Below are positions 55,236-64,000 of a stretch of 64,000 nt of DNA, in pieces. A model generated the notes under the pieces. It was not told where the DNA came from. It worked only from the letters and a program-made list of their open reading frames with translations, and made no database searches. The stretch is from VAZQ01 sp963725065. Lineage in GTDB: Bacteria; Pseudomonadota; Alphaproteobacteria; Rhizobiales; Xanthobacteraceae. Position 1 is the first letter of the stretch. Every line of letters begins with the position of its first letter. Both the position numbers and the translations under genes were made by a program. Where the stretch lies: NCBI GenBank assembly GCA_963725065.1, contig CAVRXD010000037.1, positions 9,075-73,074 of the forward strand, given 5' to 3'.

Positions 55236-56198
55236 TCATTGCGGCTGCAGCCCGGCTTCGGTGACGACGCGGCCGGAGGTGACGCGGTCCTCGACCAGGA
55301 AACGGGCGAACTCTTCCGGCGTGTCCAGGATCGGTTCGAGCGCGCGGTCGATGAACTGCTTCTTGCGGAAGCCGGGCTCGTTGCCGATGCGGGCGACATC
55401 CTCGCGGATCTTGTTGACGATCGCCCTGGGCGTGCCGGCGGGCGCAACCAGCGCGAAATAGACGCGCGTGAGATTGCCGCGATAGCCGAGCTCGGCCAGG
55501 GTCGGAATGTCGGGGAACAGCGGCGAGCGTTGCGCCCCGTCGACCGCCAGGCCGTTCATGGTGCCGGCCTGCAGGTGGGAGATGAAGTTCTGCATGCCGA
55601 GGAACGCGATCGGCGTCGATCCCGACAGCACCGCGTTGGTGGTGTCGCCGCCGCCGCGGAACGGGATGCTGACCCAATCGGCGCCGCGCTCGCGCTTGAG
55701 CCGCTCGAGGTAGAGCGCAAGCGGCAGCGACGGCGCGGTATAGCTCAGCGTGCCCGCTTTCGCCTTCGACAGCGCGACGAGTTCGTCCACGTTGCGCACG
55801 TTGAGCGCGGCGTTGACCACCAGCGCCTGGGTATTGAAGAACAGATTGCTGATCGGCTCGAAATCCTTGGCGGGATCGAACGTCAGCTTCTTGTAGAGGA
55901 ACTGGTTGTAGGCCAGCGGCTCGCCCGGCATGATGCACAGCGTGTAGCCGTCGGGCGGCGCATCGGCGCAAGCGCGGGCGCCGATATTCGAGGCCCCGCC
56001 GGGGCGGTTCTCCACCACGACCGGCTGTCCCCAGCGCCGGTACAACTCCTCGCCCAGCACGCGCGTGACCACGTCGCCGGTACCGCCGGCGCCGACCGCC
56101 ACGATCGCGCGCACCGGACGCGTCGGATAGTCCTGCGCCGGTGCCGGCCCTGCGAGCGCCGTGAGCGCGAGGACCGGCAGCAGCAGTTTTCCCATCAT
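55236..56198 (-). CDS. Bug/TctC-family receptor, array copy 1
   Basis: The 320-residue receptor starts at ATG 56198 behind GAGGAAG (the next codon is also ATG). The signal peptide ends GPAPAQDYP. The Cys-pair box is ACADAPPDGYTLCIM, and IPFRGGGDTTNAVLSG and the end EAGLQPQ match its neighbours. It is the first gene of the array and divergent from the hydrolase at 56380, with about 180 bp between them for both promoters. Confidence 0.9.
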   Translation of the reverse strand: MMGKLLLPVLALTALAGPAPAQDYPTRPVRAIVAVGAGGTGDVVTRVLGEELYRRWGQPVVVENRPGGASNIGARACADAPPDGYTLCIMPGEPLAYNQFLYKKLTFDPAKDFEPISNLFFNTQALVVNAALNVRNVDELVALSKAKAGTLSYTAPSLPLALYLERLKRERGADWVSIPFRGGGDTTNAVLSGSTPIAFLGMQNFISHLQAGTMNGLAVDGAQRSPLFPDIPTLAELGYRGNLTRVYFALVAPAGTPRAIVNKIREDVARIGNEPGFRKKQFIDRALEPILDTPEEFARFLVEDRVTSGRVVTEAGLQPQ

Positions 56199-56379
56199 GG
56201 CGACTTCCTCACCCGCGTTTCTTTTCGTAAGTCCAGAGGGCACCGAAAAAGTGTGCGAACTTCGGACCCGGACACCGGTGAGAATGCAGCAGAGGACAAC
56301 GCGCGGCAAGCACGGGTGGCAAAGAAGCACATGAGCACAGCAACAGCGAGAGGGCGGGACGCCGGCGGACGCAACCGCG

Positions 56380-58158
56380 ATGCGGGTTGACCGCGACGTC
56401 AAGGTGACGATGCGCGACGGCGTGCGCATCTCGCTCTGCGTCTACCGGCCGCAGGCCGAAGGGCGGGTGCCGGCGCTGTTCGCGGCCTCGCCCTACCAGC
56501 ACGAGTTCGACACCGTGCCCGCCTTTCCGTTGTTTCTCTGGCGCGAGACCGGCCCGATCGAATGGTACGTGGCGCAAGGCTACGCCTATGTGCATGCGGA
56601 CGTGCGCGGTTCGGGCCGCTCCGAAGGCGAATTCGGATTCATGGATGCCACCGAGCAGGAGGACTACGTCGAGCTGATCGCCTGGATCGCACAGCAACCC
56701 TGGTGCAACGGCCGCGTCGGCGGCATCGGCCAGTCCTACTACGCCATGGCGCAATGGCTGATGGCGACACGCAACCCGCCCGGCCTCGCCTGCATCGCGC
56801 CCTACGACGGGCTGGTCGACCAGTATCGCTGCTCCAATTATCACGGCGGCATCTTCTGCAGCTACCGTTCATCCTGGTACGCCAACCTGCGCGCCGACAA
56901 CCAGCATCGCCCCGCCGGCGCTGCGGGACGTCCGCCGATGCGCTTCGATCTCGTCGGCGCCATCACCGAGCACACGCTCGACGACGACTGGTGGCGCGAG
57001 CGCTCCGCGTTCGAACGGCTCGGCGAGATCAAGGTGCCGGTGCTGTCGATCGGGCATTGGGGCAAGATGGGTCTGCACCTGCGCGGCAACATCCTCGGCT
57101 TCGAAGAAGTCAGAGCGCCCAAGAAGCTCGTCGTCACCGGCGCCAAGAACGTGCACGAGGCGCATCACCAGTTCGATCAGGTCGAATTCCACCAGAAGGA
57201 GTTGCTGCCGTTCTACGATCGGCACCTCAAGGGAATGGACAACGGATTCATGGACGGCGCGCCGGTGCGCCTGTTCATCCGCGGCGCCGACGTCTGGCGC
57301 GAGGAGCCGCAATGGCCGCTCGCACGCGCGCAATACGTGCGCTATTTCCTGCGCAAGGGGCCCTCCGGCAGCGTGACCTCGCTCAACGACGGCGCGCTGT
57401 CGACCGAGCCGCCGGCGGCGGACGAGGCGCCGACCGCCTATGCCTATCCGGACTGGGAATGGACCAGCGGCGTGGTGGCGAATGGCCCGGACGGGCGGCC
57501 GGACCCGGTGCGGCGGGTTCTCACCTTCACCTCGGCGCCGCTCGCGGCCGATCTCGAGGTCACCGGGCCGATCGTGCTCGAGCTCCATGCCTCATCGGAC
57601 CAGATCGACACCCGCTTCATCGTCAAGCTTGCCGACCAGGCGCCGCAGGAGGACGCCGCGCGCGCAAAGGGCGCGCAGCCCGCCTTCACCAACGTCTCAA
57701 AGGGCTGGCTGCAGGCCTCGCACCGCGAGAAGGATCCGACCCGCACGACCGCGCTGCGTCCGTTCTATACCCACACCAATCCGCAGCCGCTCACGCCCGG
57801 GGAGATCTACCGCTTCGACATCGAGATGCTGCCGACCGCTTACGTGTTCAGGAAGGGCCACCGCATCCGGCTGGAGATCGCCAACGGCGACTCGCCGCTG
57901 ACCGACGCGGTTTTCACCCATCCCTATCCGCCGACGGCGATCGGAACGGACACGATCCAGCATCGCGGCGCACATCCGTCCTGCCTGCTGCTGCCGGTGG
58001 TGAAGATTAGAACGATCGCGCCCGGAGGTAATGAGCGGGCCGCGCATGGTGCCCCCAATCGGTCCCGCACCTGGGCGGCCTATCGCGGCGACATCGAACG
58101 ATGCGGATCGGCATGGCCGTGCTTCTCGCGCCATTTCGGACCCGGACCGCGCATGTAA
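56380..58158 (+). CDS. CocE/NonD-family hydrolase with abnormal C-terminal tail
   Basis: The 592-residue serine hydrolase of the family also seen at 28029 has VTMRDGVRISLCVYRPQ near the start, the nucleophile Ser in GIGQSYYAMAQW, the conserved DVRGSGRSEGEF, and a jelly-roll C-terminal domain. Relatives end close to LLLPVV; here about 50 unrelated residues follow. One extra A at 58003-58004 would end the protein as VVKD at 58010, so the tail may come from an indel. The 5' end lacks a strong ribosome site; ATG 56380 fits the family start. It is divergent from the four-receptor array and may act on what those receptors bring in. Confidence 0.82.
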   Translation: MRVDRDVKVTMRDGVRISLCVYRPQAEGRVPALFAASPYQHEFDTVPAFPLFLWRETGPIEWYVAQGYAYVHADVRGSGRSEGEFGFMDATEQEDYVELIAWIAQQPWCNGRVGGIGQSYYAMAQWLMATRNPPGLACIAPYDGLVDQYRCSNYHGGIFCSYRSSWYANLRADNQHRPAGAAGRPPMRFDLVGAITEHTLDDDWWRERSAFERLGEIKVPVLSIGHWGKMGLHLRGNILGFEEVRAPKKLVVTGAKNVHEAHHQFDQVEFHQKELLPFYDRHLKGMDNGFMDGAPVRLFIRGADVWREEPQWPLARAQYVRYFLRKGPSGSVTSLNDGALSTEPPAADEAPTAYAYPDWEWTSGVVANGPDGRPDPVRRVLTFTSAPLAADLEVTGPIVLELHASSDQIDTRFIVKLADQAPQEDAARAKGAQPAFTNVSKGWLQASHREKDPTRTTALRPFYTHTNPQPLTPGEIYRFDIEMLPTAYVFRKGHRIRLEIANGDSPLTDAVFTHPYPPTAIGTDTIQHRGAHPSCLLLPVVKIRTIAPGGNERAAHGAPNRSRTWAAYRGDIERCGSAWPCFSRHFGPGPRM

Positions 58159-58337
58159 TGCAGCTCGGGCCGATAGCCGTCGCTCCAGCCCTTGGTCCAT
58201 CTGCGGCAGACCTCTACGGCTGCCGCCATGCCGGCGGTGACAGAATGACGTCGGAAGCTGGTCGGGACAGCAATGCAATGGCGCGTTCCATGACGATTGC
58301 CCCATCTCGTTGGTCGTCCGGCTGATTCCTCGGTCGG

Positions 58338-58540
58338 TTACGCCTTCGGCTCCGGCGGCGCAGCGCGCGCCTGCAGCACCGCGATGGCCCGCCTGCTCGA
58401 TCCGCGCTTGTTGATCTCGAGCGCAACCAGTCGACCAGATCCTTGAGCTCGGTTGGCAGCGGCTTCGCCAGGGTCGGCTGATAGTCCTCGTTCAGTTGAC
58501 GGCCGATCGCGGTGAGCGACGCCTGCATTGATCTTGTCAT
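58338..58540 (-). pseudogene. small conserved-looking protein gene interrupted by a frameshift
   Basis: From ATG 58540, behind GGGAGAG, one frame reads MTRSMQASLTAIGRQLNEDYQ and PLPTELKDLV. The neighbouring frame then continues RLVALEINKRGSSRRAIAVLQ to a stop at 58338. The join at about 58431-58436 needs one added base and would give about 67 residues. The two halves look like one helical protein. I do not recognise a function; the layout slightly recalls NepR-type small proteins, without proof. Confidence 0.55.
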
Positions 58541-58858
58541 GGCACTCTCCCGTATGTGCGGTTCCGGATGCTCCCCCGTGCCGTGAGACACCCAGCCCGG
58601 ATACGAACATACTCATGGAGAGCAACCGATCCATTCTACGGAGGTTGCACCGCGCGCCACATTCGTTTGACCGGCACATACCTTGGTTTGCGCCTTGGTT
58701 TGCGCGCGGCCTTACGTGCGTGAATTTTCGACTTGAGCCGGCGATGGATGCTAGTGCCGTTCAACCTGTCTGACGCTTGTTCGCGATTGCCCTGTCGGCA
58801 GCCTCCAAGAGCAAAGACAAGCAAAGGCAGGCAAAGGCGAGCGACGAACGGCCACGCA
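58541..58858. other. intergenic stretch, no gene seen
   Basis: This 318-bp gap lies between the broken small gene and the 3' end of the MFS gene. Overlapping short frames on both strands are not protein-like. I see no terminator-like hairpin with a T run. Confidence 0.45.
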
Positions 58859-60362
58859 TTACGCCACCGGCGGGATGTCCTCGCTGCGGCCGCGCAACGG
58901 CCGCTCCTCCATGCGAAGAAGCGCGATCAGACTTGCGATCAGGCACACCACCCCCAGCGCGAACACACCCCGGAAGACATGCGCGAGATCGACGCCGAGC
59001 GCGTTTGCCGCCGTTGCGCTCATGACGGTGACGTGCCCGCCGCGTTCGGGCGCAACGCCGAGCGTCGCCAGCAGGACGGCGCCCATGACCGCCACGATGA
59101 ACGCCGCCGTCAGCCCGCGAAAGAAGTTCATCGCCCCCATCGCGGCCCCGACCTGATAGCGCGACACGGCGTTCTGGATTGAGACCGCACCGACTGGATA
59201 GGTGGTGCCGATGCCGGACGCGACGACGCTCAGGATCACCGACGACCAGATCGGCGGCGTCGCCGGGTTCCACACCAGGACCGAGAGCGCCGCGATCGAG
59301 CAAACGAGCCCGAACACCGGCACGCGCTTGTAGTGAGCGAGGACCATCATGGCGCGGCCCGCCAGGATCGATCCGGGCGTCGACATCACCACGATGGGAA
59401 TGAGCGCGAGGCCGGAGTTGCTCGCCGAACTTGTGCACGACCTCGTAATAGAGCGGCAGGAAGATGGTGAGCCCGATCACGACGCCTTGCGAGAACGACG
59501 TGCACACGGTGCCCATGCGCATCACCGGATTGGCGAGGATGGGCATCGGCAGGAACGGCTCGGACGCGCTGAGCAACCGCCACACGAACAGGACCGACAG
59601 CACCGCCGAGGCCAGGATCAGCGCGGCAATGGGAACAGACAGCCAGGGATAGCGCGTTCCGCCCCAGGTGAGCGCCAGCAGGAGCGGGATGGCCGCGGCC
59701 GTCATCAGGCCGGCGCCGAGCAGGTCGAGCTTGTGCTTGCGCTCGTGGCGCGGCAGGCGCTTGAGGCTTCGCTGCGCCATCACCGCCGCGATCAGGCCGA
59801 GCGGCACGTTGAACCAGAAGATGATCGACCAGTGGAAATGCTCGGCCAGGATGCCGCCGATGACCGGGCCTCCCAGCCCGGCGGTCACCCAGACGCTACC
59901 CATATAGGCCTGGTAGTGGCCGCGTTCGCGCGGCGCGACCGCATCGGCGGGAATTGATTGCGCCAGCGGGAGTACGCCGCCCCCGCCGATCCCCTGCAGC
60001 GCGCGTCCGAGGATCAGCATGATCATGTCGGGCGCCAGGGCGCAGGCGATGGAACCGGCGGTGAAGATGCCGACGGCGGCGAGCATCATGGCGCGGCGCC
60101 CGTGAATGTCGCTGAGCTTTCCGTACAGCGGCGCGACCACGGTCGAGCTCAACAGATAGGCCGTGACGACCCATGGCAGCAGTTCGAAATCGCGAAAATC
60201 GCGCCCGATTGTCGGCAGGGCGGTCGCCACGGTCTGGTTGAGGGCGGCCAGGAACATCGCCAGCATGAGACCGAACACGATGGTGCGGATCTCGCCATGG
60301 CTGAGCACCCACCGTCCGGGCTGCGGACCCGACGGCGGCTCGGGCAACGTGGTTTCGGGCAT
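58859..60362 (-). pseudogene. DHA2-type (14-TM) MFS drug exporter, frameshifted
   Basis: The N-terminal 310 residues from ATG 60362 read as an EmrB/QacA-type exporter: FGLMLAMFLAALNQTVATALP, LYGKLSDIHGRRAMML (motif A) and LGRALQGIGGGGVLPLAQ. After LPLYYEVVHKFG the frame turns into Arg-rich noise. The neighbouring frame supplies the rest: SNSGLALIPIVVMSTPGS, then several membrane helices and the stop at 58859. The join is at 59421-59426 and needs two added bases (or one removed). The coding sequence is otherwise well preserved on both sides, so either a recent mutation or a consensus error is likely. Confidence 0.8.
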
Positions 60363-60482
60363 CCGGGATATGTATTCCGTTTTTGCGTCCCTCGTCTCCC
60401 CCGGTGTAGCATCCGCCCCGCTGAGCACGTGGATCGAGGGGGGATGCCGGATGAGGTGGGTCCGCAAGAGGAGGCTCATGCC

Positions 60483-61315
60483 ATGAAGAGCATCCTGGTT
60501 CCGACCGAGCAGCATGCGCTGCTGCCTTCGACTTTGCAGTGCGCGCTGCTGCTGGCGCGCAAGTTCGACAGCTACGTCGAAGGGTTCGCGCTGTTCCCGG
60601 CCATGGTCGAGCTCTACGCGCTCGACTTCGGCGTGCTCCTGATCGAGGAGGTTCGGATCGACGACGCCGAGATGGCGAAGCAGAGCCGCGAGGCGTTCGA
60701 GACATTCATGACCAAGAATCGCGTGGCGAGGAGCAACGCCAACGGCGGACTGTCGTTCGGCTGGCTGGATTCGCGCCCGACGGGGATCCTTTCGTCGGCA
60801 GCTACGGCCGCGTGTTCGATCTCATCGTATTGGGGCGGCCCGGCAACAGCCGGTGGTCGCGGCCGAGCCTGACGACGATCGAAGCCGGCCTGTTCGAATC
60901 GGGCCGTCCGGTGCTGATCGCGCCGCCGTCGCCGCCGCAGCGCATGGGCGAGACCATCTTGATTGCGTGGAATGGCAGCACCGAACAGGCACGGACGACG
61001 GCGTTTGCCATGCCGCTGCTCAAGCGGGCCAACCAGGTCATCGTGCTCACCGTGCAGGGCGGAACGGTGCCCGGGCCGACCGGCGAGGAGCTCGCCCGCT
61101 ATCTCGCCCGCAACGGCGTGCCGTCAGAACCGGTCACCGTCTCGCCCGAGGGGCGCAGCACCGGCGAGGCCATCCTGGCGCAGGCCGCGGCGCGGCAATG
61201 CGACCTGCTGATCAAGGGCGCCTATACCCAGAGCCGCTTGCGGCAGATGATCTTCGGCGGCGCCACCCGCCACATCCTTGCCCATGCCTCCTTGCCGGTC
61301 CTGATGGCGCATTGA
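60483..61315 (+). pseudogene. two-domain universal stress protein (UspA family), frameshifted
   Basis: From ATG 60483, behind AGGAGG, the first frame reads MKSILVPTEQHALLPSTLQC and on to GGLSFGWLD. The second half is in the next frame: APDGDPFVGSYGRVFDLIVLGRP, ILIAWNGSTEQARTTAFAMP and the ATP-site end GGATRHILAHASLPVLMAH. The join at 60771-60775 needs one added base. The joined protein would be about 277 residues, the size of a tandem UspA protein. It is divergent from the MFS gene. Confidence 0.82.
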
Positions 61316-61366
61316 TCGCACGATTGCCGCGGTGTCGGCCGCGGCTCACGCGCGCAACGCTTAAGC

Positions 61367-62329
61367 TCACTGCGGCTCGAGGCCGGCGTCCTTGACGACC
61401 TGTTGGGCGGCGGCACGATCCCGCTTGATCTCTTCGGCGAACTGCTCCGGCGTATTGACCGCGGGCGTGAGACTGCGGGCGGTGAGATGGCGCTGGCGGA
61501 AGGCAGGATCGCCGACGATGCTCGCCACTTCCTTGGCAATCTTGTCGACGATCGGCTTGGGTGTGCCGGGCGGGACGAAAAGCCCGTACCAGCTGCGCGA
61601 CGGTGCGCCGGTATAGCCGGTCTCGGCCATGGTCGGCACGTCGGGGAAGTTCGGCGACTTGATGTTGTTGACCATGACCAGCGGCGTCATCGTGTCGGCC
61701 TTGATCTGGCCGATGACATTGCCCTCGCCGATGAGCGCCACCGGCGTCGACCCGCTCAGCACCGCGTTCACCGCCTCGCCGCCGCCCTTGAACGGCACCC
61801 GCACCCAGTCCGCGCCGTGCTGTTGTTTGAGCTTATCCATGTAGAGCGCCAGCGGCGGCGCCGCCGTGACATAGCTCATCGTGCCGGCTTTCGCTTTCGA
61901 CAGCGCAATGAGCTCGTCGATCGTCTTGGTTTTCAGCGACGCGTTGACCACCAGCACCTGGATCAGATGGTAGAGATTGGTCACCGGCTGTGCCACCTTC
62001 TCCGGATCGAACGGCATGTTCTTGAGCAGGAACTGGTTATAGACCAGCGGATCGGCGTTGATGATGCAGACGGTATAGCCGTCGGGCGGTGCGTCGCCGC
62101 AGGCGCGCGTGCCGACGTTCTGCATGCCGCCCGGGCGGTTTTCCACCACGATCGGCTGGCCCCAGCGTTTGTGCAGCTCATCGCCGAGCGCGCGCATGAA
62201 GATGTCGCTGATCCCTCCCGCGCTGGTGGTGGTCAATGCCCTGATCGTCCGCTGGGATAGTCCTGCGCGCGCCGGCGTCGCCGCCGCGGCGGCGACGATC
62301 AATGCGATGATGGCGGCCGAACGTTTCAT
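61367..62329 (-). CDS. Bug/TctC-family receptor with two compensating indels near the signal peptide
   Basis: The 320-residue receptor is close to array copies 1-3: ALTTTSAGGISDIFMR, the Cys-pair box ACGDAPPDGYTVCII, VPFKGGGEAVNAVLSG and the end KDAGLEPQ. After the signal peptide it reads ARAGLSQRTIR where relatives read AQDYPSRPIR. The other frame of the same bases gives AQDYPS. So bases seem to be missing within the GCGCGCGC run at 62264-62271 and again near 62250, and the frame is restored. I start it at ATG 62329 behind GGGAG. Confidence 0.86.
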   Translation of the reverse strand: MKRSAAIIALIVAAAAATPARAGLSQRTIRALTTTSAGGISDIFMRALGDELHKRWGQPIVVENRPGGMQNVGTRACGDAPPDGYTVCIINADPLVYNQFLLKNMPFDPEKVAQPVTNLYHLIQVLVVNASLKTKTIDELIALSKAKAGTMSYVTAAPPLALYMDKLKQQHGADWVRVPFKGGGEAVNAVLSGSTPVALIGEGNVIGQIKADTMTPLVMVNNIKSPNFPDVPTMAETGYTGAPSRSWYGLFVPPGTPKPIVDKIAKEVASIVGDPAFRQRHLTARSLTPAVNTPEQFAEEIKRDRAAAQQVVKDAGLEPQ

Positions 62330-62351
62330 GCTGTCTCGCTCCCGTTGTCTG

Positions 62352-62507
62352 TCATTGTGGCAGCAGGCCTGCGTCCTTGACGACGCACTGGGCCTCGATC
62401 CGATCCTGCCCGAGGAACCGCGCGAACTCCTCGGGCGTGTCGAAGACGGGCTCAAGCCCGCGCGCGATCAGGTTCTTGTCGCGGAAGGTCGCTCGTTCGC
62501 GATACAT
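62352..62507 (-). pseudogene. 3' remnant of a Bug/TctC-family receptor gene
   Basis: The minus strand encodes FRDKNLIARGLEPVFDTPEE, then FARFLGQDRIEAQCVVKDAGLLPQ and a stop at 62352. This is the last 45 or so residues of a receptor like array copies 1-3. The first 270 residues are gone; upstream lies unrelated sequence and then the VOC gene. It sits 22 nt before the start of the intact receptor, so the array once had another member here. Confidence 0.75.
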
Positions 62508-62585
62508 CGCAGCTTAGCATCCCGATTGCCGCTGCGCTCGTCGAGGAAGGAGGTGCCGGCTGCGTTACTTCGTCCCCGCGCCCGG

Positions 62586-63502
62586 TCAGCTCGCTTCCAG
62601 CCGATAGCCGTCGTCGGTGAAGCCGAACAGCCGCTGGACGCGGTAATAGCGCGCCGAGCGCGGCTGCGTGATGCCCCACTGGTCCGATCGGCCGGGCGGA
62701 AACTTCCAATGCTCCGACCCGCGCGGCACATAATCGTCGTCGATCTGCAGCACTTCCGCGGTGTACTCGATCGGCACTTCGTCCGGCCCGCAGAAATAGG
62801 CGAAGACGTTGTTGCCGGGCCCGTGCCGGCCCGGCCCCCATTCGATCGGATAGCCGTTCTCCTTCATCCGGCCCATGCCGCGCATGACCGAGTTGAAGTC
62901 CGGCATCTCGAAGGCGATGTGGTTGAGCGTCGCAAGCCCGGTCTTGGCGAGCACGATGGAGCTGTGCTCGGAGGTGTCGCAATGCAGAAACCACAGCGGA
63001 GCGTTCTCGTCGATCCGCCGGAAGCCGAGCGTCCCGGTGAAAAGCGATGGCTGGCGTCGAAGTTCAGGGCGTTGAGATTAACGTGGGCGATCTGGCGCGG
63101 CCGGTCGGCCATGTCCTTCATGTCCGGGTGGTCGGCGCACGCGCACACGAAGGCGAGGTTGCGCCCGTCCGGATTCCGGCAACCGAAGCCGTAGCCGCCG
63201 CCGTCGGCGGCGAGCCGCGCTGGCGCGGTGACCGGCCCGCCCGCCGTCGATATCGCGTGGTGAAGTGCGTCGACGCCGTCGCGGTCGGCCACATCGAAGA
63301 CCACGCGCACGAGCCCTGGCCTCGGTCCCCGATGCAGGCCGACGATATGATGATAGGCCGCCGTCCCGCGATACAGCCGGACGCCGGCGCGCGCTTCCAC
63401 CGGCTGCAGGGCCCAGACGCTCTCGTAGAATCGCCCTGCTTCCTCGAGGTTCGTGACCACGAGCTCCACGCTGCGGACACCGCGCACCCGACACTGCTGC
63501 AT
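62586..63502 (-). pseudogene. VOC-family (extradiol dioxygenase-like) protein, frameshifted
   Basis: From ATG 63502 (GGAAGG upstream) the first half reads VRSVELVVTNLEEAGRFYES, AAYHHIVGLHRG and QIAHVNLNALNFDASHRF. The second half is in the adjacent frame: TGTLGFRRIDENAPLWFLHC, TLNHIAFEMPDFNSVMRGMG and PIEYTAEVLQIDD. Together they form two vicinal-oxygen-chelate modules of about 305 residues, with His in NHIAF and Glu in PIEYTAE as metal ligands. The join lies in the A4 run 63040-63043, where one more A restores the frame. Relatives include catechol dioxygenases. Confidence 0.8.
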
Positions 63503-63778
63503 CGTCGTCATCCTTCCGGCCGCGCGCGAGCTGCGCGCGAGAGCGAGTGCGGAGAGAAGCCGGCGTCGAAGTCTTGCGCTGCCTGTGAGCCTCCGGCGAC
63601 ACGCTCGCAAGCGGCGCGGTCCAACCGCGGCCCAATCCTCAATGCAGTCGCGGTTTGCCCTGTGCTCAGTCCCCGTCGGCGCCTTCTTGCCATCGGCGAC
63701 CGGAACTTGGCAAGCTTGGACCGGCCTCCGTCGAGGACGGGGCCGCGGACGTTCCCGACCCTGCCGACCGGGTGGGCG

Positions 63779-63868
63779 ATGGACAAATACTACGGCTTGA
63801 TCGCGATGCTGGTGGTGGTCCTCGGAATCGCCGGGGTGTTCGTCTCGGTTTATCTGCCCCCGCGATGA
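63779..63868 (+). CDS. possible very small membrane peptide
   Basis: The 29-codon frame MDKYYGLIAMLVVVLGIAGV, ending SVYLPPR, is one membrane helix with charged ends. GGGTGGG lies just before the ATG. The hydrophobicity is too clean for noise, but so short a frame can arise by chance. It stands divergent from the VOC gene. Confidence 0.4.
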   Translation: MDKYYGLIAMLVVVLGIAGVFVSVYLPPR

Positions 63869-63965
63869 GAGCACAGGTCCAACGGCTCTCGCCGTTACCG
63901 GCCCAACCCCTTGCCGCCCGAACAAGAAGCCGGGCGGGCAAAAGCTTGCGCCGCCGTTCCGATGA

Positions 63966-64000
63966 CTACTGCGGGTAAGCCTTGCGCCCCATCAGCGCAT
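63966..64000 (-). CDS. possible C-terminus of a gene running in from the right edge
   Basis: The minus strand reads ALMGRKAYPQ and a TAG at 63966, open to the window edge. Ten codons are too few to identify a family. It is listed only because the edge may cut a real gene. Confidence 0.25.
   Translation of the reverse strand, partial: ALMGRKAYPQ

Noticed and set aside
55222..55971. N-terminal extension of array receptor copy 2
   Set aside because: It overlaps copy 1 in a different frame; the signal peptide at 55221 fixes the start.

Overview
The window is high-GC, gene-dense chromosomal DNA. It suggests an alphaproteobacterium of the order Hyphomicrobiales, close to Bradyrhizobium or Xanthobacteraceae. 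The grounds are a long alphaproteobacterial-type rpoD next to dnaG, a DUF1236 secreted protein, several small hypothetical proteins of a kind I associate with Bradyrhizobiaceae, a dispersed palindromic repeat I recall from that group, and a very large number of Bug/TctC-type periplasmic solute receptors. I saw no tRNA, rRNA, CRISPR array, integrase or intact transposase.

Layout. 0-10.3 kb: two cobalamin-independent methionine-synthase-like genes flank an orphan Bug receptor. Two related palindromic elements follow, then a complete tripartite tricarboxylate transporter (tctB-tctA-tctC, minus strand) headed by an OYE/FAD oxidoreductase and a TPR-caspase protein. 10.4-12.6 kb: a cupin, a livG remnant, an SDR and a repeat-rich intergenic stretch. 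12.6-18.4 kb: an amidohydrolase, a TauD-like dioxygenase and an ABC importer with two substrate-binding proteins. 18.5-23.2 kb: a four-gene nucleotide-sugar/polysaccharide cassette on the minus strand. 23.4-32.4 kb: GlcG-like protein, Bug receptor, NTF2-like protein, MFS carrier, then a plus-strand catabolic run (cupin, CocE-type hydrolase, RidA, formamidase, Bug receptor). 32.5-39.2 kb: DUF1236, Gre-like factor, cold-shock protein, cytochrome c, cupin, 2-hydroxyacid dehydrogenase, DUF1444 and a diguanylate cyclase. 39.5-45.6 kb: a PQQ alcohol dehydrogenase with a lanthanide-type Asp pair and a set of small hypothetical genes. 45.8-50.1 kb: rpoD and dnaG. 50.5-64 kb: two tandem esterases, four tandem Bug receptors, a second CocE hydrolase, then a stretch in which nearly every gene carries a frameshift.

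The common theme is uptake and breakdown of small organic acids, amides and esters: nine apparently intact Bug receptors (one carrying compensating indels) and one remnant, but only one TctAB membrane pair, each set beside different hydrolases or oxidoreductases. The most useful warning for a reader is the density of single-base indels (about 6.34, 39.15, 58.0?, 58.43, 59.42, 60.77, 62.25 and 63.04 kb), which points either to consensus errors or to gene decay.
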